NCBI GenBank assembly: GCA_964639445.1
Contig: CAZXDA010000001.1
Coordinates: 1 to 44,967, forward strand
Direction of reading: 5' to 3'
From: 2-01-FULL-49-22 sp964639445
Lineage (GTDB): Bacteria; Patescibacteriota; Saccharimonadia; Saccharimonadales; UBA10212
DNA length: 44,967 bases
The translations under genes and the position numbers were made by a program. The notes beneath the pieces were generated by a model. The model had not been told where the DNA came from. It was given only the letters and a program-made list of their open reading frames with translations, and ran no database searches. Positions 31,558 through 38,336 of the stretch are shown here, piece by piece (position 1 is the stretch's first letter; each line of letters opens with the position of its first letter).

Positions 31558-32737
31558 TATTAAAACAGCTGCAGCCAATCTGCGCAGCTCTAAAGCCCGC
31601 TCGCTGCTAACCATGATTGGGGTGATTATTGGCATCACCCTGGTTGTGACTACTGTAAGTTTGGGCGAGGGCCTAAAACAGCAAATCGTCGGCCAGATTA
31701 ACTACTTGGGCAGCGACGTGCTAACCGTGCGCTCCGGCAAGTTTGCCTCGCTGCTCTCTTTCTTTAATTCCAGCACATTAACGGCTAAAGACGTCACTGC
31801 CCTGAATAGCCTGCCCGCAGTGACAGACGTAGCCCCAGTTGATTTTGTGACCAGCACTGTTGCCAGTAACTCACACGAAACTAATAGCGCGTTTGTGCTC
31901 GGTACCAGCCCCGCTTTACCTAATCTTCTGAATCAAAAAATGGCTTATGGCAGCTTTTTCACCGCAGAGGATGTCAACAATAGCTTTGCCATCATTGGTT
32001 CTAATATCGCCAATCAACTTTATGGCCTGCTTAACCCGGTGGGTCACAGTATTACAATTTCCGGCCGGCCTTTTATTATCCACGGTGTGCTGTCTTCCAG
32101 TAGCGGCGGCCTGCTTTCTATTGGCCAGACGGACTTTAACTCAGCCGTATTTATAAATTTTGAACAAGCTAAAACATTAAGTAGTGGCGGCACGAACATT
32201 TTGCAAATCCTGTTTAAGAGTAAAAACTCAGATGTGAATGCTACTATCAACCAAGCTAAGCAAACACTGCTGGCCAGCCACCAAGGTCAGGAAGATTTCA
32301 GTGTCCTTAAGCAAGAGCAGCTGCTTAATGTAGTTAATAAAGTAGTAGCTAATCTGACACGATTTATTTCGGCGCTGGCTGCCATCAGCTTATTGGTCGG
32401 CGGGATTGGCATTATGGATATCATGCTGGCCAGTGTTAGCGAGCGTACGCGCGAAATTGGCATCAGAAAAGCTGTTGGAGCCACCAACCGACAAGTCCTT
32501 AATCAATTCTTGGTAGAGGGTCTAGCTCTAACAATTGGTGGCGGCTTGATTGGTGTGATTGTATCTTTGCTAGTTTTTTTGGTTCTGCGTCTCTACACTG
32601 GTCTACACCCACTCCTAACTGTACCGATTATCGTTTTGGCTGTTTTGATCTCGGTTGCTGTTGGCGTTGTCTTCAGCGCCGCGCCAGCCCTCAAAGCCGC
32701 CCGCAAAGACCCTATCCAAGCATTGCGAGGAGACTGA
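31544..32737 (+). CDS. ABC transporter permease, MacB/FtsX-like
   Basis: 397 aa. One N-terminal helix (ARSLLTMIGVIIGITLVVTT), a ~200-residue extracytoplasmic MacB_PCD domain, then three helices; the FtsX core is GGIGIMDIMLASVSERTREI and GIRKAVGAT. Ends KAARKDPIQALRGD, typical of the family. GTG start with AGAGGG 7 nt upstream. Forms a mechanotransmission exporter with the ATPase; cargo could be a peptide, lipoprotein or toxin. After its stop comes the GGGTTGTAG repeat and a half REP element. Confidence 0.94.
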   Translation: MWSGNIKTAAANLRSSKARSLLTMIGVIIGITLVVTTVSLGEGLKQQIVGQINYLGSDVLTVRSGKFASLLSFFNSSTLTAKDVTALNSLPAVTDVAPVDFVTSTVASNSHETNSAFVLGTSPALPNLLNQKMAYGSFFTAEDVNNSFAIIGSNIANQLYGLLNPVGHSITISGRPFIIHGVLSSSSGGLLSIGQTDFNSAVFINFEQAKTLSSGGTNILQILFKSKNSDVNATINQAKQTLLASHQGQEDFSVLKQEQLLNVVNKVVANLTRFISALAAISLLVGGIGIMDIMLASVSERTREIGIRKAVGATNRQVLNQFLVEGLALTIGGGLIGVIVSLLVFLVLRLYTGLHPLLTVPIIVLAVLISVAVGVVFSAAPALKAARKDPIQALRGD

Positions 32738-32790
32738 AAATAGGGTTGTAGGGTTATAGTATCTGTCATTCCGGCGGAGGCCGGAATCCA
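32738..32790 (+). repeat. GGGTTGTAG repeat and half REP-like element
   Basis: After the permease stop: AAATAGGGTTGTAGGG and TTATAG, then GTCATTCCGGC-GGAG-GCCGGAATCCAG (32765-32790), half of the 57-bp element. The same GGGTTGTAG phrase follows the stop of the DHH gene. Confidence 0.75.
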
Positions 32791-32830
32791 GTCAAAAATA
32801 CTTAACAAGTCAAGTAATTTCGGATGCCAG

Positions 32831-33397
32831 TTACTGCAGATTGACTTTTATCCCACCCGAATATGCGGAGTCGTGGAGTTCGGCAGTAACCGGTGTAACA
32901 TCTTTCGGTACATCGAAGACGAATACTCCAGAGACGGTGTTACCTGGATTAATCTCGTTATACCAAGCTGACCCCTGGTCATTTGGCGTGGTATATAGTG
33001 TCGCTGTGTCGTCAGCCGTAAATTTTCTGTTCTGTGCATCATAAACATATTGATTAAATGAGGACAAAGATTGCGGCACATTGCCTATATTCTTGACTGT
33101 CATACTGAGCTCACAATACTGACCTTGGGCGGTCTTATTCACAAATTCATTACCGACTTGTGGTATGCCACACTGCATCTTCGTGATAGTGAACTCAAAC
33201 TTACCATCTCTAGCCGATTCGCCGATTCTAGCGACGGTTTTAGAATTAGAACCAGACCCTGAGTTATTGGTCTCATTACTTTTGGTTGAGCTGCCGCCAC
33301 CGACCGCTGCTCCAATGCCACCCAAAATCAGCAAAATTAGAATTATCGTTATGATTTTGTGTTTCCTGAACCAGCTCAGTTTATCCTGGCCCGCCAT
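32831..33397 (-). CDS. Membrane-anchored DUF4352-type protein
   Basis: 188 aa. Short basic start (KLSWFRKHK), one membrane helix at ~residues 14-33 (ITIILILLILGGIGAAVGGG), a Ser/Asn/Gly linker, then an immunoglobulin-like domain typical of DUF4352: ARDGKFEFTITKMQCG, YCELSMTVKNIGNVPQSL, FVFDVPKDVTPVTAEL. Two Cys (in KMQCGI and GQYCEL) may form a disulfide outside the cell. GGGAGG 7 nt before the ATG. Likely an anchored surface protein; the function of the family is unknown. Confidence 0.85.
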   Translation of the reverse strand: MAGQDKLSWFRKHKIITIILILLILGGIGAAVGGGSSTKSNETNNSGSGSNSKTVARIGESARDGKFEFTITKMQCGIPQVGNEFVNKTAQGQYCELSMTVKNIGNVPQSLSSFNQYVYDAQNRKFTADDTATLYTTPNDQGSAWYNEINPGNTVSGVFVFDVPKDVTPVTAELHDSAYSGGIKVNLQ

Positions 33398-33481
33398 CTG
33401 TTACCTCCCTAAGAGTTAATAAGCCAATTATGCGACAAGCTGTCTGTAGAGTCAATTAGTGCCTAGCGACAAACTGTATGT

Positions 33482-33703
33482 GTGAGCGCAGACAGAAAAT
33501 TTTTGAAGCAGCTCGGTCAGAGAGTAGCAGAGATTCGTAGAAATAGAGGCCTGACACAGGAAGAGCTTGCGGATGCTGTTGGTGTTCACAGGACTTACAT
33601 TGGCTTTATTGAACAGGGTAAGCGGAACCCGAGCATTGGTAATATTCACAAAATAGCTAAAGCTCTACAAATATCCTTAAGAGAATTATTTAAAGTATTC
33701 TAG
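33482..33703 (+). CDS. XRE-family HTH protein
   Basis: 73 aa. One Cro/C1-type helix-turn-helix: LGQRVAEIRRNRGLTQEELA, then VGVHRTYIGFIEQGKRNPSI, KIAKALQISLRELF. Typical of small single-domain regulators such as restriction controller proteins. GTG start at 33482. No restriction gene nearby and no obvious target; the structured region 3' of it (33704-33904) is unexplained. Confidence 0.88.
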   Translation: MSADRKFLKQLGQRVAEIRRNRGLTQEELADAVGVHRTYIGFIEQGKRNPSIGNIHKIAKALQISLRELFKVF

Positions 33704-33904
33704 CTGAGCGAGTCTAGTGTTTTTGAGAACACTTGCGACTTGAGCCTGAAACAGGAGCGTCAAAAGCACAACTTCCTTGGGCGCCGAGAGATGTTTGAAC
33801 TTGCCTATTTGGCAAGTAAGTCCTCGAGATGGTTGTGCGCCTGCCTGCCGGAAGGCAGGCTTTGACAACGACTGTATCAAGCGAGAGCCGCGTTCGAAAA
33901 AATG
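33704..33904. other. Hairpin-rich region between convergent genes
   Basis: About 200 bp without a convincing gene. Holds three perfect inverted repeats: AGTGTT/AACACT (33714-33731), ACTTGCC/GGCAAGT (33799-33817) and GCCTGCC-GGAA-GGCAGGC (33843-33860). The last is a common short dispersed motif. Possible bidirectional termination zone or an RNA. Confidence 0.5.
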
Positions 33905-34936
33905 CTAGGTGAGCTCTTTCTTGAACTTTTCGACTAGGTCGACTGGTGATGGGTCGAGATTGTTTAAGAGTGCGAGATAAATGCTTGCAAAATCGCACAA
34001 AACGGATGCCCACAGAACCTGCTGCAGTACGTTATCACCGACTGGCTCGATAATAATCGGCACCGGGCGTTTGCCGCTTAGCATACGCTCCGTCACCTCG
34101 AATCTTTTGTAGATTCGCGGATGTTCCAGTTTTGAGCGGATTTCTACTACTGCAAATGGTTTTTCAATGGGGTGGCTGCTCCAGCCGATAAATTCATTGT
34201 GGTTGAATTCCGGATACTGGTTAGTCCAAGCCAAATTTTTAGCGTTTTCGTTAATCCAGATTTTGAATTTATTGGCCGCCGGGAACATTTTGGGTCCGCT
34301 GTAAATAATCACGCTCTTGCCTGCCAGCTCCAGCGCGATTTGTTTAGCCTGGTTGTCTTTGGTTGGAACATCGGGACGCCAAGCGGCAACTTGATCTTTA
34401 AGCCACTCGCCCGCCTTATTAAGCTCGGCTAGTTTGCCCTCTATAAGACCAGCATGCTCCAAAATTGTCACCAGGGCGTTGAAAATATAAAAAGCCGACA
34501 TCCTCGGCTGCGGAACACTTGGAATTTCAATCAGCGGATAATTGGCAGCTTGAGCACGCTCGGTTAATTTGCCGCCAGCCGAAAGAACAACTATTTGCGC
34601 CTTTCTCTTTTCAGCATCGTCTAATGCCGATAAGGTCTCTTCTGTATTGCCAGAATAACTAGAAACAATTACTAATGATTCCTCATCAACATAATTCGGT
34701 AGGCTATAATTCCTGACGATCTCGAACGGTAGTGGTAATTCAGGCCAAGTTTGCAGATACACTCCACCAAGCGCCGACCCGCCCATACCAGCCAAAACAA
34801 AATTGGAAATGTTGGGAATTCTGAATTCCGAATTCTGAATTCTGAATTCTTCCTTTAGTTGCTGCCACTGCTTTTCGGCAATACCCAGCGCGTCTTGCGC
34901 ATCCCTTTGGTGTATGTATTTTAAATCATCTAACAT
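33905..34936 (-). CDS. Bifunctional phosphoglucose/phosphomannose isomerase (SIS)
   Basis: 343 aa. Interconverts glucose-6-P or mannose-6-P and fructose-6-P. Two SIS domains: NFVLAGMGGSALGG, VIVSSYSGNTEETLSALDDA (first, ~48-180), and a second part with HNEFIGW and the conserved AVVEIRS region (~250-330). A tandem GAATTC stutter (34821-34848) codes EFRIQNSEFRIPN before the first SIS strand. TAGAAT (34943-34948) ends 6 nt before the ATG. The typical archaeal-like PGI/PMI family is common in this kind of genome. Confidence 0.93.
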   Translation of the reverse strand: MLDDLKYIHQRDAQDALGIAEKQWQQLKEEFRIQNSEFRIPNISNFVLAGMGGSALGGVYLQTWPELPLPFEIVRNYSLPNYVDEESLVIVSSYSGNTEETLSALDDAEKRKAQIVVLSAGGKLTERAQAANYPLIEIPSVPQPRMSAFYIFNALVTILEHAGLIEGKLAELNKAGEWLKDQVAAWRPDVPTKDNQAKQIALELAGKSVIIYSGPKMFPAANKFKIWINENAKNLAWTNQYPEFNHNEFIGWSSHPIEKPFAVVEIRSKLEHPRIYKRFEVTERMLSGKRPVPIIIEPVGDNVLQQVLWASVLCDFASIYLALLNNLDPSPVDLVEKFKKELT

Positions 34937-34942
34937 GACTCT

Positions 34943-34948
34943 ATTCTA
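34943..34948 (-). promoter_or_regulatory. -10 element of the PGI/PMI gene
   Basis: TAGAAT on the minus strand with six bases (AGAGTC) before the ATG. It overlaps a half REP-like copy (34950-34973). Confidence 0.6.
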
Positions 34949-34983
34949 GCGTCATTCTCGCGAAAACGGGAATCTATATTCAT

Positions 34984-35010
34984 GTACGTTATAATAAAAT
35001 TATAACGTGC
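34984..35010. repeat. 27-bp palindromic repeat, copy D
   Basis: Arms GTACGTTATAAT and ATTATAACGTGC around AAA; the single change keeps a G-U pair. Reverse orientation of copies A-C. 3' of the 35045-35494 gene. Confidence 0.88.
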
Positions 35011-35044
35011 AACAGAGATGAGATTTGGGAAGAGGTTGGCCTAG

Positions 35045-35494
35045 CTAACTGGGGCGGCGAAGGGTAATTATGTAATGCAGCGCGGCGGCGGCTAGGCTAG
35101 CGGCAATGAATATGGCAACTACATCGCCGGGGCCGGTATTGGCAATTTGGCCGCCTTGGCCGGCAGCAGGCTGGCCCTGGCTAGTTGAAGGAATTGGCGA
35201 AGGTGTTGGTGACGGCTTAGTTGGTGTAGATGGGGCGGTTGATGGCGGTGAAGTTGGCCGAGTAGGAGCCGGCTTGGTAGCAGGTTTATTAAATTGGTGA
35301 TAAATCCAGCGGCCGCCGAACACCACGCCAATTGCTACCAGCAGGGCCAAAATGGCATATATAGCCAATGACCGCCAGTGCCTTTCTTCCGTCTCGTCAG
35401 GCGGCGTAACCAACGGCGGCGGCGCCTCTGGCGGTGTAAGCTCTGGCGTCTCTTCTTCTGATTTCTTTTCCTCTTTAACTTCTTCCTCAGCCAT
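35045..35494 (-). CDS. Membrane protein with Pro-rich linker and NTG-type tail
   Basis: 149 aa. Acidic N-terminus (EEEVKEEKKSEEE), Pro-rich stretch, one helix at ~45-63 (AIYALLALLVAIGVVF-like), a Pro/Thr/Ser linker of ~45 residues and a final segment IANTGPGDVVAIFIAASLAA with a basic end (RRPS). NTG followed by a hydrophobic helix and Arg looks like a sortase-type sorting signal (LPxTG variant), so the protein may be cell-wall attached. The real start is the ATG at 35494; GAGGAG 8 nt upstream lies in the 3' arm of the terminator hairpin. Function unknown. Confidence 0.7.
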   Translation of the reverse strand: MAEEEVKEEKKSEEETPELTPPEAPPPLVTPPDETEERHWRSLAIYAILALLVAIGVVFGGRWIYHQFNKPATKPAPTRPTSPPSTAPSTPTKPSPTPSPIPSTSQGQPAAGQGGQIANTGPGDVVAIFIAASLAAAALHYIITLRRPS

Positions 35495-35545
35495 CAAAAA
35501 AGCTCCTCTTGTTGATGTTTACTATACCATAGAGGAGCTTTTTTG
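35495..35545 (-). promoter_or_regulatory. Terminator/ribosome-site switch between groEL and the 35494 gene
   Basis: 15-bp perfect inverted repeat (35495-35509 with 35531-35545) with a U-run at the 3' end: a terminator for groEL. The 3' arm contains the GAGGAG of the next gene. A promoter overlaps it: TTTTCA (35544-35549), 17 bp, TATAGT (35521-35526), with TSS expected inside the loop. Confidence 0.75.
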
Positions 35546-35563
35546 AAAAAAATGTTAGTTTTA

Positions 35564-37225
35564 TTACATTCCCATTCCGCCCATGTCTGGAGCGGGAGGG
35601 GTTTTAGGTTCAGGCACATCCGCTACCAGCGCGCCCATTGTTAGGGCAGCACCGGCCACGGACACTGAATTTTGGATCTCTTCGCGGACCACTTTGGCCG
35701 GATCCATAATCCCTTTCTTCTTAAGATCAACTAGTTCCTGAGGGTTGTTCACGTCGATGCCGTGGGCATCTGTGGGACGATTTTTTAGCTGTGCTAATTT
35801 TTCTTCCGGATTGAGTCCGGCATTCCTCATCATGTCAGTGAACGGTTGTTTCATGGCTTGTTTGAGTGTCACCCACCCAGCTGTGCTAGCCTCAACAACA
35901 CTTTCGTCGGTTTTAATCTCTTCAGCAAGATTGTAAAGAGTAATACCTCCACCGGGTACAACACCTTCAGCCAGCGCGGCCTTAACGGCCGCTACAGCGT
36001 CATCAACACGGAATTTCTTTTCCTCGATCTCGGTCTCGGTAGCGCCACCGACTTTGATAACGGCCACCTTGCCCTGCAACGCTGCGCGGCGCTTTTCCAG
36101 ATTTTCTTTGTCGTATTCACTGGTTGCAGCTTCGATTTGTTTATTGATTTGAGCAATGCGCGCAGCCACTGCGGTTTTGGCGCTTGTCCCTTCAATAATG
36201 GTTGTCTCATCCTTGGTGGCGATGACCTTTCTGGCAGAGCCCAGCACCGATAGTTCAGCGTTCTCAAATGTCAGGCCACGCTCTTCGCTGATAACTTCCC
36301 CGCCAGTCAAGATAGCGACGTCTTCCAAAATCTCTTTGCGGCGATCGCCAAACGCCGGCGCTTTGACCGCCACAGTATTAAAGACGCCCTTTAGACGATT
36401 AAGGATCAACGTACCTAAGGCTTCGCCTTCAACATCTTCGGCAATTAAAACCAGGTCTTTCTTGCCAGCATTGGCCAGCTTCTCCAATATGGGCAAAAAT
36501 TCCTGGATGGAGCTGATTTTTTGATCAGTGATTAAAATAGCCGGCTTATCATAAACGGCTTCCATGCGGGCAGTATCCGTCACCATGTAAGGGCTAATGT
36601 AGCCGCGGTCCATGGTAAAGCCTTCTACCACCTCGCTTTCCATGGTCAGCCCTTGGCCTTCCTCAACGGTCACTACACCGTCTTTGCCGACTTTTTCGAT
36701 AACTCCTGCTATTTCAGTACCGATATTAGAATCGCCGGCAGATATCGCTGCTACCTCCGCAATGCGATTCTTGTTCTTTGTTCCAATAGTCTCAATCATC
36801 CCTGGATCATTAAGTTTTCTTAATACGTGCTCTTTGGCTGCTTCGAGCCCTTTTCTTATTTCCATAGGATTATTGCCATTAGCGATCAATCTATTGGCTT
36901 CCGCCAGAATGTGATACGTCAGAATTGTTACAGTAGTTGTCCCGTCGCCAGCCACGTCGTTCATCTTAGTGGCAACTTCTTTGATTAATTCAGCTCCGAC
37001 TTTATAGCCAAGAGTCTCTTCCTTATCTCCTTCCATCTCTGGTAGGTCGACAGCCTTAGCAACTGCCACACCGTCGTGAGTGACAGTTGGGTGCCCATAA
37101 GTTTTACTGATAATTACGTTGCGGCCTTTAGGACCAAGTGTGGTCTTGACCGCATCATATAAAATTTGGGCACCGGCCAGCACACGGCGGCGGGCGTCGT
37201 CATCATAAAAAACTTTCTTAGCCAT
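35564..37225 (-). CDS. groEL: Chaperonin GroEL (Hsp60)
   Basis: 553 aa. Folds proteins with GroES in an ATP-driven ring. Seen: KTTLGPKGRNVII, TVTHDGVAVAKAVDLP, VAGDGTTTVTIL (ATP loop), DRGYISPYMVT, EGVVPGGGITLY and the GGMGM tail. The start is the ATG at 37225 with AAAGGAGAG upstream; a TTG just before it is no better. It follows groES after a 161-bp AT-rich repeat spacer and ends before a strong terminator. Controlled with groES from the CIRCE promoter. Confidence 0.98.
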   Translation of the reverse strand: MAKKVFYDDDARRRVLAGAQILYDAVKTTLGPKGRNVIISKTYGHPTVTHDGVAVAKAVDLPEMEGDKEETLGYKVGAELIKEVATKMNDVAGDGTTTVTILTYHILAEANRLIANGNNPMEIRKGLEAAKEHVLRKLNDPGMIETIGTKNKNRIAEVAAISAGDSNIGTEIAGVIEKVGKDGVVTVEEGQGLTMESEVVEGFTMDRGYISPYMVTDTARMEAVYDKPAILITDQKISSIQEFLPILEKLANAGKKDLVLIAEDVEGEALGTLILNRLKGVFNTVAVKAPAFGDRRKEILEDVAILTGGEVISEERGLTFENAELSVLGSARKVIATKDETTIIEGTSAKTAVAARIAQINKQIEAATSEYDKENLEKRRAALQGKVAVIKVGGATETEIEEKKFRVDDAVAAVKAALAEGVVPGGGITLYNLAEEIKTDESVVEASTAGWVTLKQAMKQPFTDMMRNAGLNPEEKLAQLKNRPTDAHGIDVNNPQELVDLKKKGIMDPAKVVREEIQNSVSVAGAALTMGALVADVPEPKTPPAPDMGGMGM

Positions 37226-37386
37226 CAAAACTCTCCTTTCAGTCGAGAATTATCATTTAACATTTCACAATTCACATTAATTTTACATTTACCATTTGAC
37301 AAATTCCTTGTGCTTTGGTCTTGTTTGGTAATTGATAATTGGTACTTCATTGAAAATTGTTAATTGCTAATTGAAAATTGCGGCTG
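37226..37386 (-). repeat. AT-rich quasi-repeat spacer between groES and groEL
   Basis: 161 bp of related AT-rich phrases, on the minus strand CAATTTTCAATTAG, CAATTAACAATTTTCAAT, CAATTATCAATTACC, then AAATGGTAAATGTAAAATT and AAATGTTAAATGATAATT. The right part resembles the sequence right of the scaffold gap (30628-30680). Confidence 0.7.
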
Positions 37387-37653
37387 TCATTTGACAGTCG
37401 CCAGAATGTCTTCTTCTTTAACCAAAATGTATTCGGTGTCGTCTATTTTAACTTCGGTTGTGCTGTAACTTTTATAAACAATCCGGTCGCCCGGCTTAAC
37501 ATTTTTAACTTTGCTACCAACTTTTAAAACCTTGGCTACTTTGGGTTTTTCGGCCGCTTTGTCCGGCAAATAAAGGCCGCTTGATGTGCGAGTCTCTGCC
37601 TCTTCTTGTTCGGCAACAACCCAATCGGCTAACGGCTGCAATTTAGTCGCCAT
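37387..37653 (-). CDS. groES: Co-chaperonin GroES (Hsp10)
   Basis: 88 aa. Lid of the GroEL ring. Seen: LQPLADWVVAEQEEAETRTSSG-like first strand with the mobile loop region (TRTSSGLYLPD), the VLKVGSKVKNVKPGDRI core and the final YILVKEEDILATV. The ATG at 37653 is chosen because GGAGG lies 6 nt before it. First gene of groES-groEL; promoter carries the CIRCE operator. Confidence 0.97.
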   Translation of the reverse strand: MATKLQPLADWVVAEQEEAETRTSSGLYLPDKAAEKPKVAKVLKVGSKVKNVKPGDRIVYKSYSTTEVKIDDTEYILVKEEDILATVK

Positions 37654-37675
37654 AAAATCCTCCAAGCATTAATTT

Positions 37676-37714
37676 CTGGCACTCATCATAACGGAGTGCT
37701 AAGCATCAGGTCAA
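37676..37714 (-). promoter_or_regulatory. groES promoter with CIRCE operator
   Basis: CIRCE inverted repeat: TTAGCACTC, nine bases, GAGTGCCAG on the minus strand (37676-37702; 7 of 9 on one arm, 9 of 9 on the other). TTGACC (37709-37714), 18 bp, TATGAT (37685-37690); the -10 lies in the CIRCE spacer. Expected repressor HrcA, not in this window. Confidence 0.92.
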
Positions 37715-37743
37715 GTGCTTATGGTTGCAAAAATGTAGGAATA

Positions 37744-37772
37744 TTGACAAATAACAACATCGGGCATATTCT
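37744..37772 (+). promoter_or_regulatory. Promoter of GC-rich island 2
   Basis: TTGACA (37744-37749), exactly 17 bp, TATTCT (37767-37772). A leader of ~45 nt then leads to GAGGAG and the GTG start. Strongest promoter of the window by consensus, diverging from groES. Confidence 0.8.
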
Positions 37773-37821
37773 TAAGCTATTCCAGTCGGTCGCACCAAAA
37801 CCAAACAGCGAGGAGCCAGAA

Positions 37822-38118
37822 GTGTGCCAAATCGAAGGGTCAAACATCGATGTCAGATTCGATCGGATGGCCAACGTCATCATCATCGACCTCGATGGCG
37901 AATCAGCTGTCCCGGCCGAGGAGGTGATCCGCTGTCTCGGGTCCGACCGCGTCGCAGCGCGGACCCGTAAAAGGTTGCGCGACATCGCGCAGAGGGGGAG
38001 TGAGGTCGGCACACAGCTGATCTTGCACCTGCAGGGCGTCTGGGAGGCTTGGATTGAGTTCGACATCCGGGACGCTCTCAAGAACCTTCTCGCGGAAAGG
38101 AGGCTGGTGTGCGCTTGA
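37822..38118 (+). CDS. Foreign-looking GC-rich gene, 98-aa unknown
   Basis: Not recognised. GTG start at 37822, with GAGGAG ending 7 nt before it. Longer frames upstream would cross the promoter. The chain (CQIEGSNIDVRFDRMANV, then RTRKRLRDIAQRGSEVGTQ, VWEAWIEFDIRDALKNL) has one strand-rich half and helical segments, no membrane helix. Base use is much richer in G+C than the host genes around it. Strong promoter before it, long hairpin after it. Together with 16302-17192 it is the second such cassette. Confidence 0.72.
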   Translation: MCQIEGSNIDVRFDRMANVIIIDLDGESAVPAEEVIRCLGSDRVAARTRKRLRDIAQRGSEVGTQLILHLQGVWEAWIEFDIRDALKNLLAERRLVCA

Positions 38119-38126
38119 GGCGAAGG

Positions 38127-38240
38127 ATGATACGAAACCGCTTGACCCTCCGTCGAGCACCTGTATTCTTCCCTCCGGCGCTCCAGCCCAAGCCCGCACG
38201 ACTGCGAGTCGCGCCCCGGATCTACGCCACCAAGGCGTAA
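38127..38240 (+). CDS. Small basic ORF in GC-rich island 2, 37 aa
   Basis: Candidate only. ATG 8 nt after the stop of the 98-aa gene, with GAGG 6 nt upstream. The peptide is very basic and Pro-rich (MIRNRLTLRRAPVFF, PKPARLRVAPRIYATKA). It may be a real small gene or chance, since GC-rich DNA has long open frames. Confidence 0.35.
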   Translation: MIRNRLTLRRAPVFFPPALQPKPARLRVAPRIYATKA

Positions 38241-38273
38241 GAAGCCCGTTCTACCTCCGCGACCACTGGATAA

Positions 38274-38302
38274 GGCCGCGGGCGCTTGTAGCGCCCGCGG
38301 CC
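38274..38302 (+). terminator. Terminator hairpin of GC-rich island 2
   Basis: Perfect 12-bp stem GGCCGCGGGCGC with GCGCCCGCGGCC around TTGTA, followed by AATCGCCTTTATAA. Only ~20 bp before the next gene's -10. Confidence 0.8.
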
Positions 38303-38323
38303 AATCGCCTTTATAAACACTGC

Positions 38324-38329
38324 TATACT
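38324..38329 (+). promoter_or_regulatory. -10 element of the 38337 gene
   Basis: TGCTATACT (extended -10 with TG), then seven bases (AGTCCAA) to the ATG. Confidence 0.7.
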
Positions 38330-38336
38330 AGTCCAA

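Noticed and set aside
33714..34013. Minus-strand ORF of 99 aa over the hairpin region
   Set aside because: Overlaps the end of the SIS isomerase, runs through hairpins and a dispersed repeat, and has no ribosome site.
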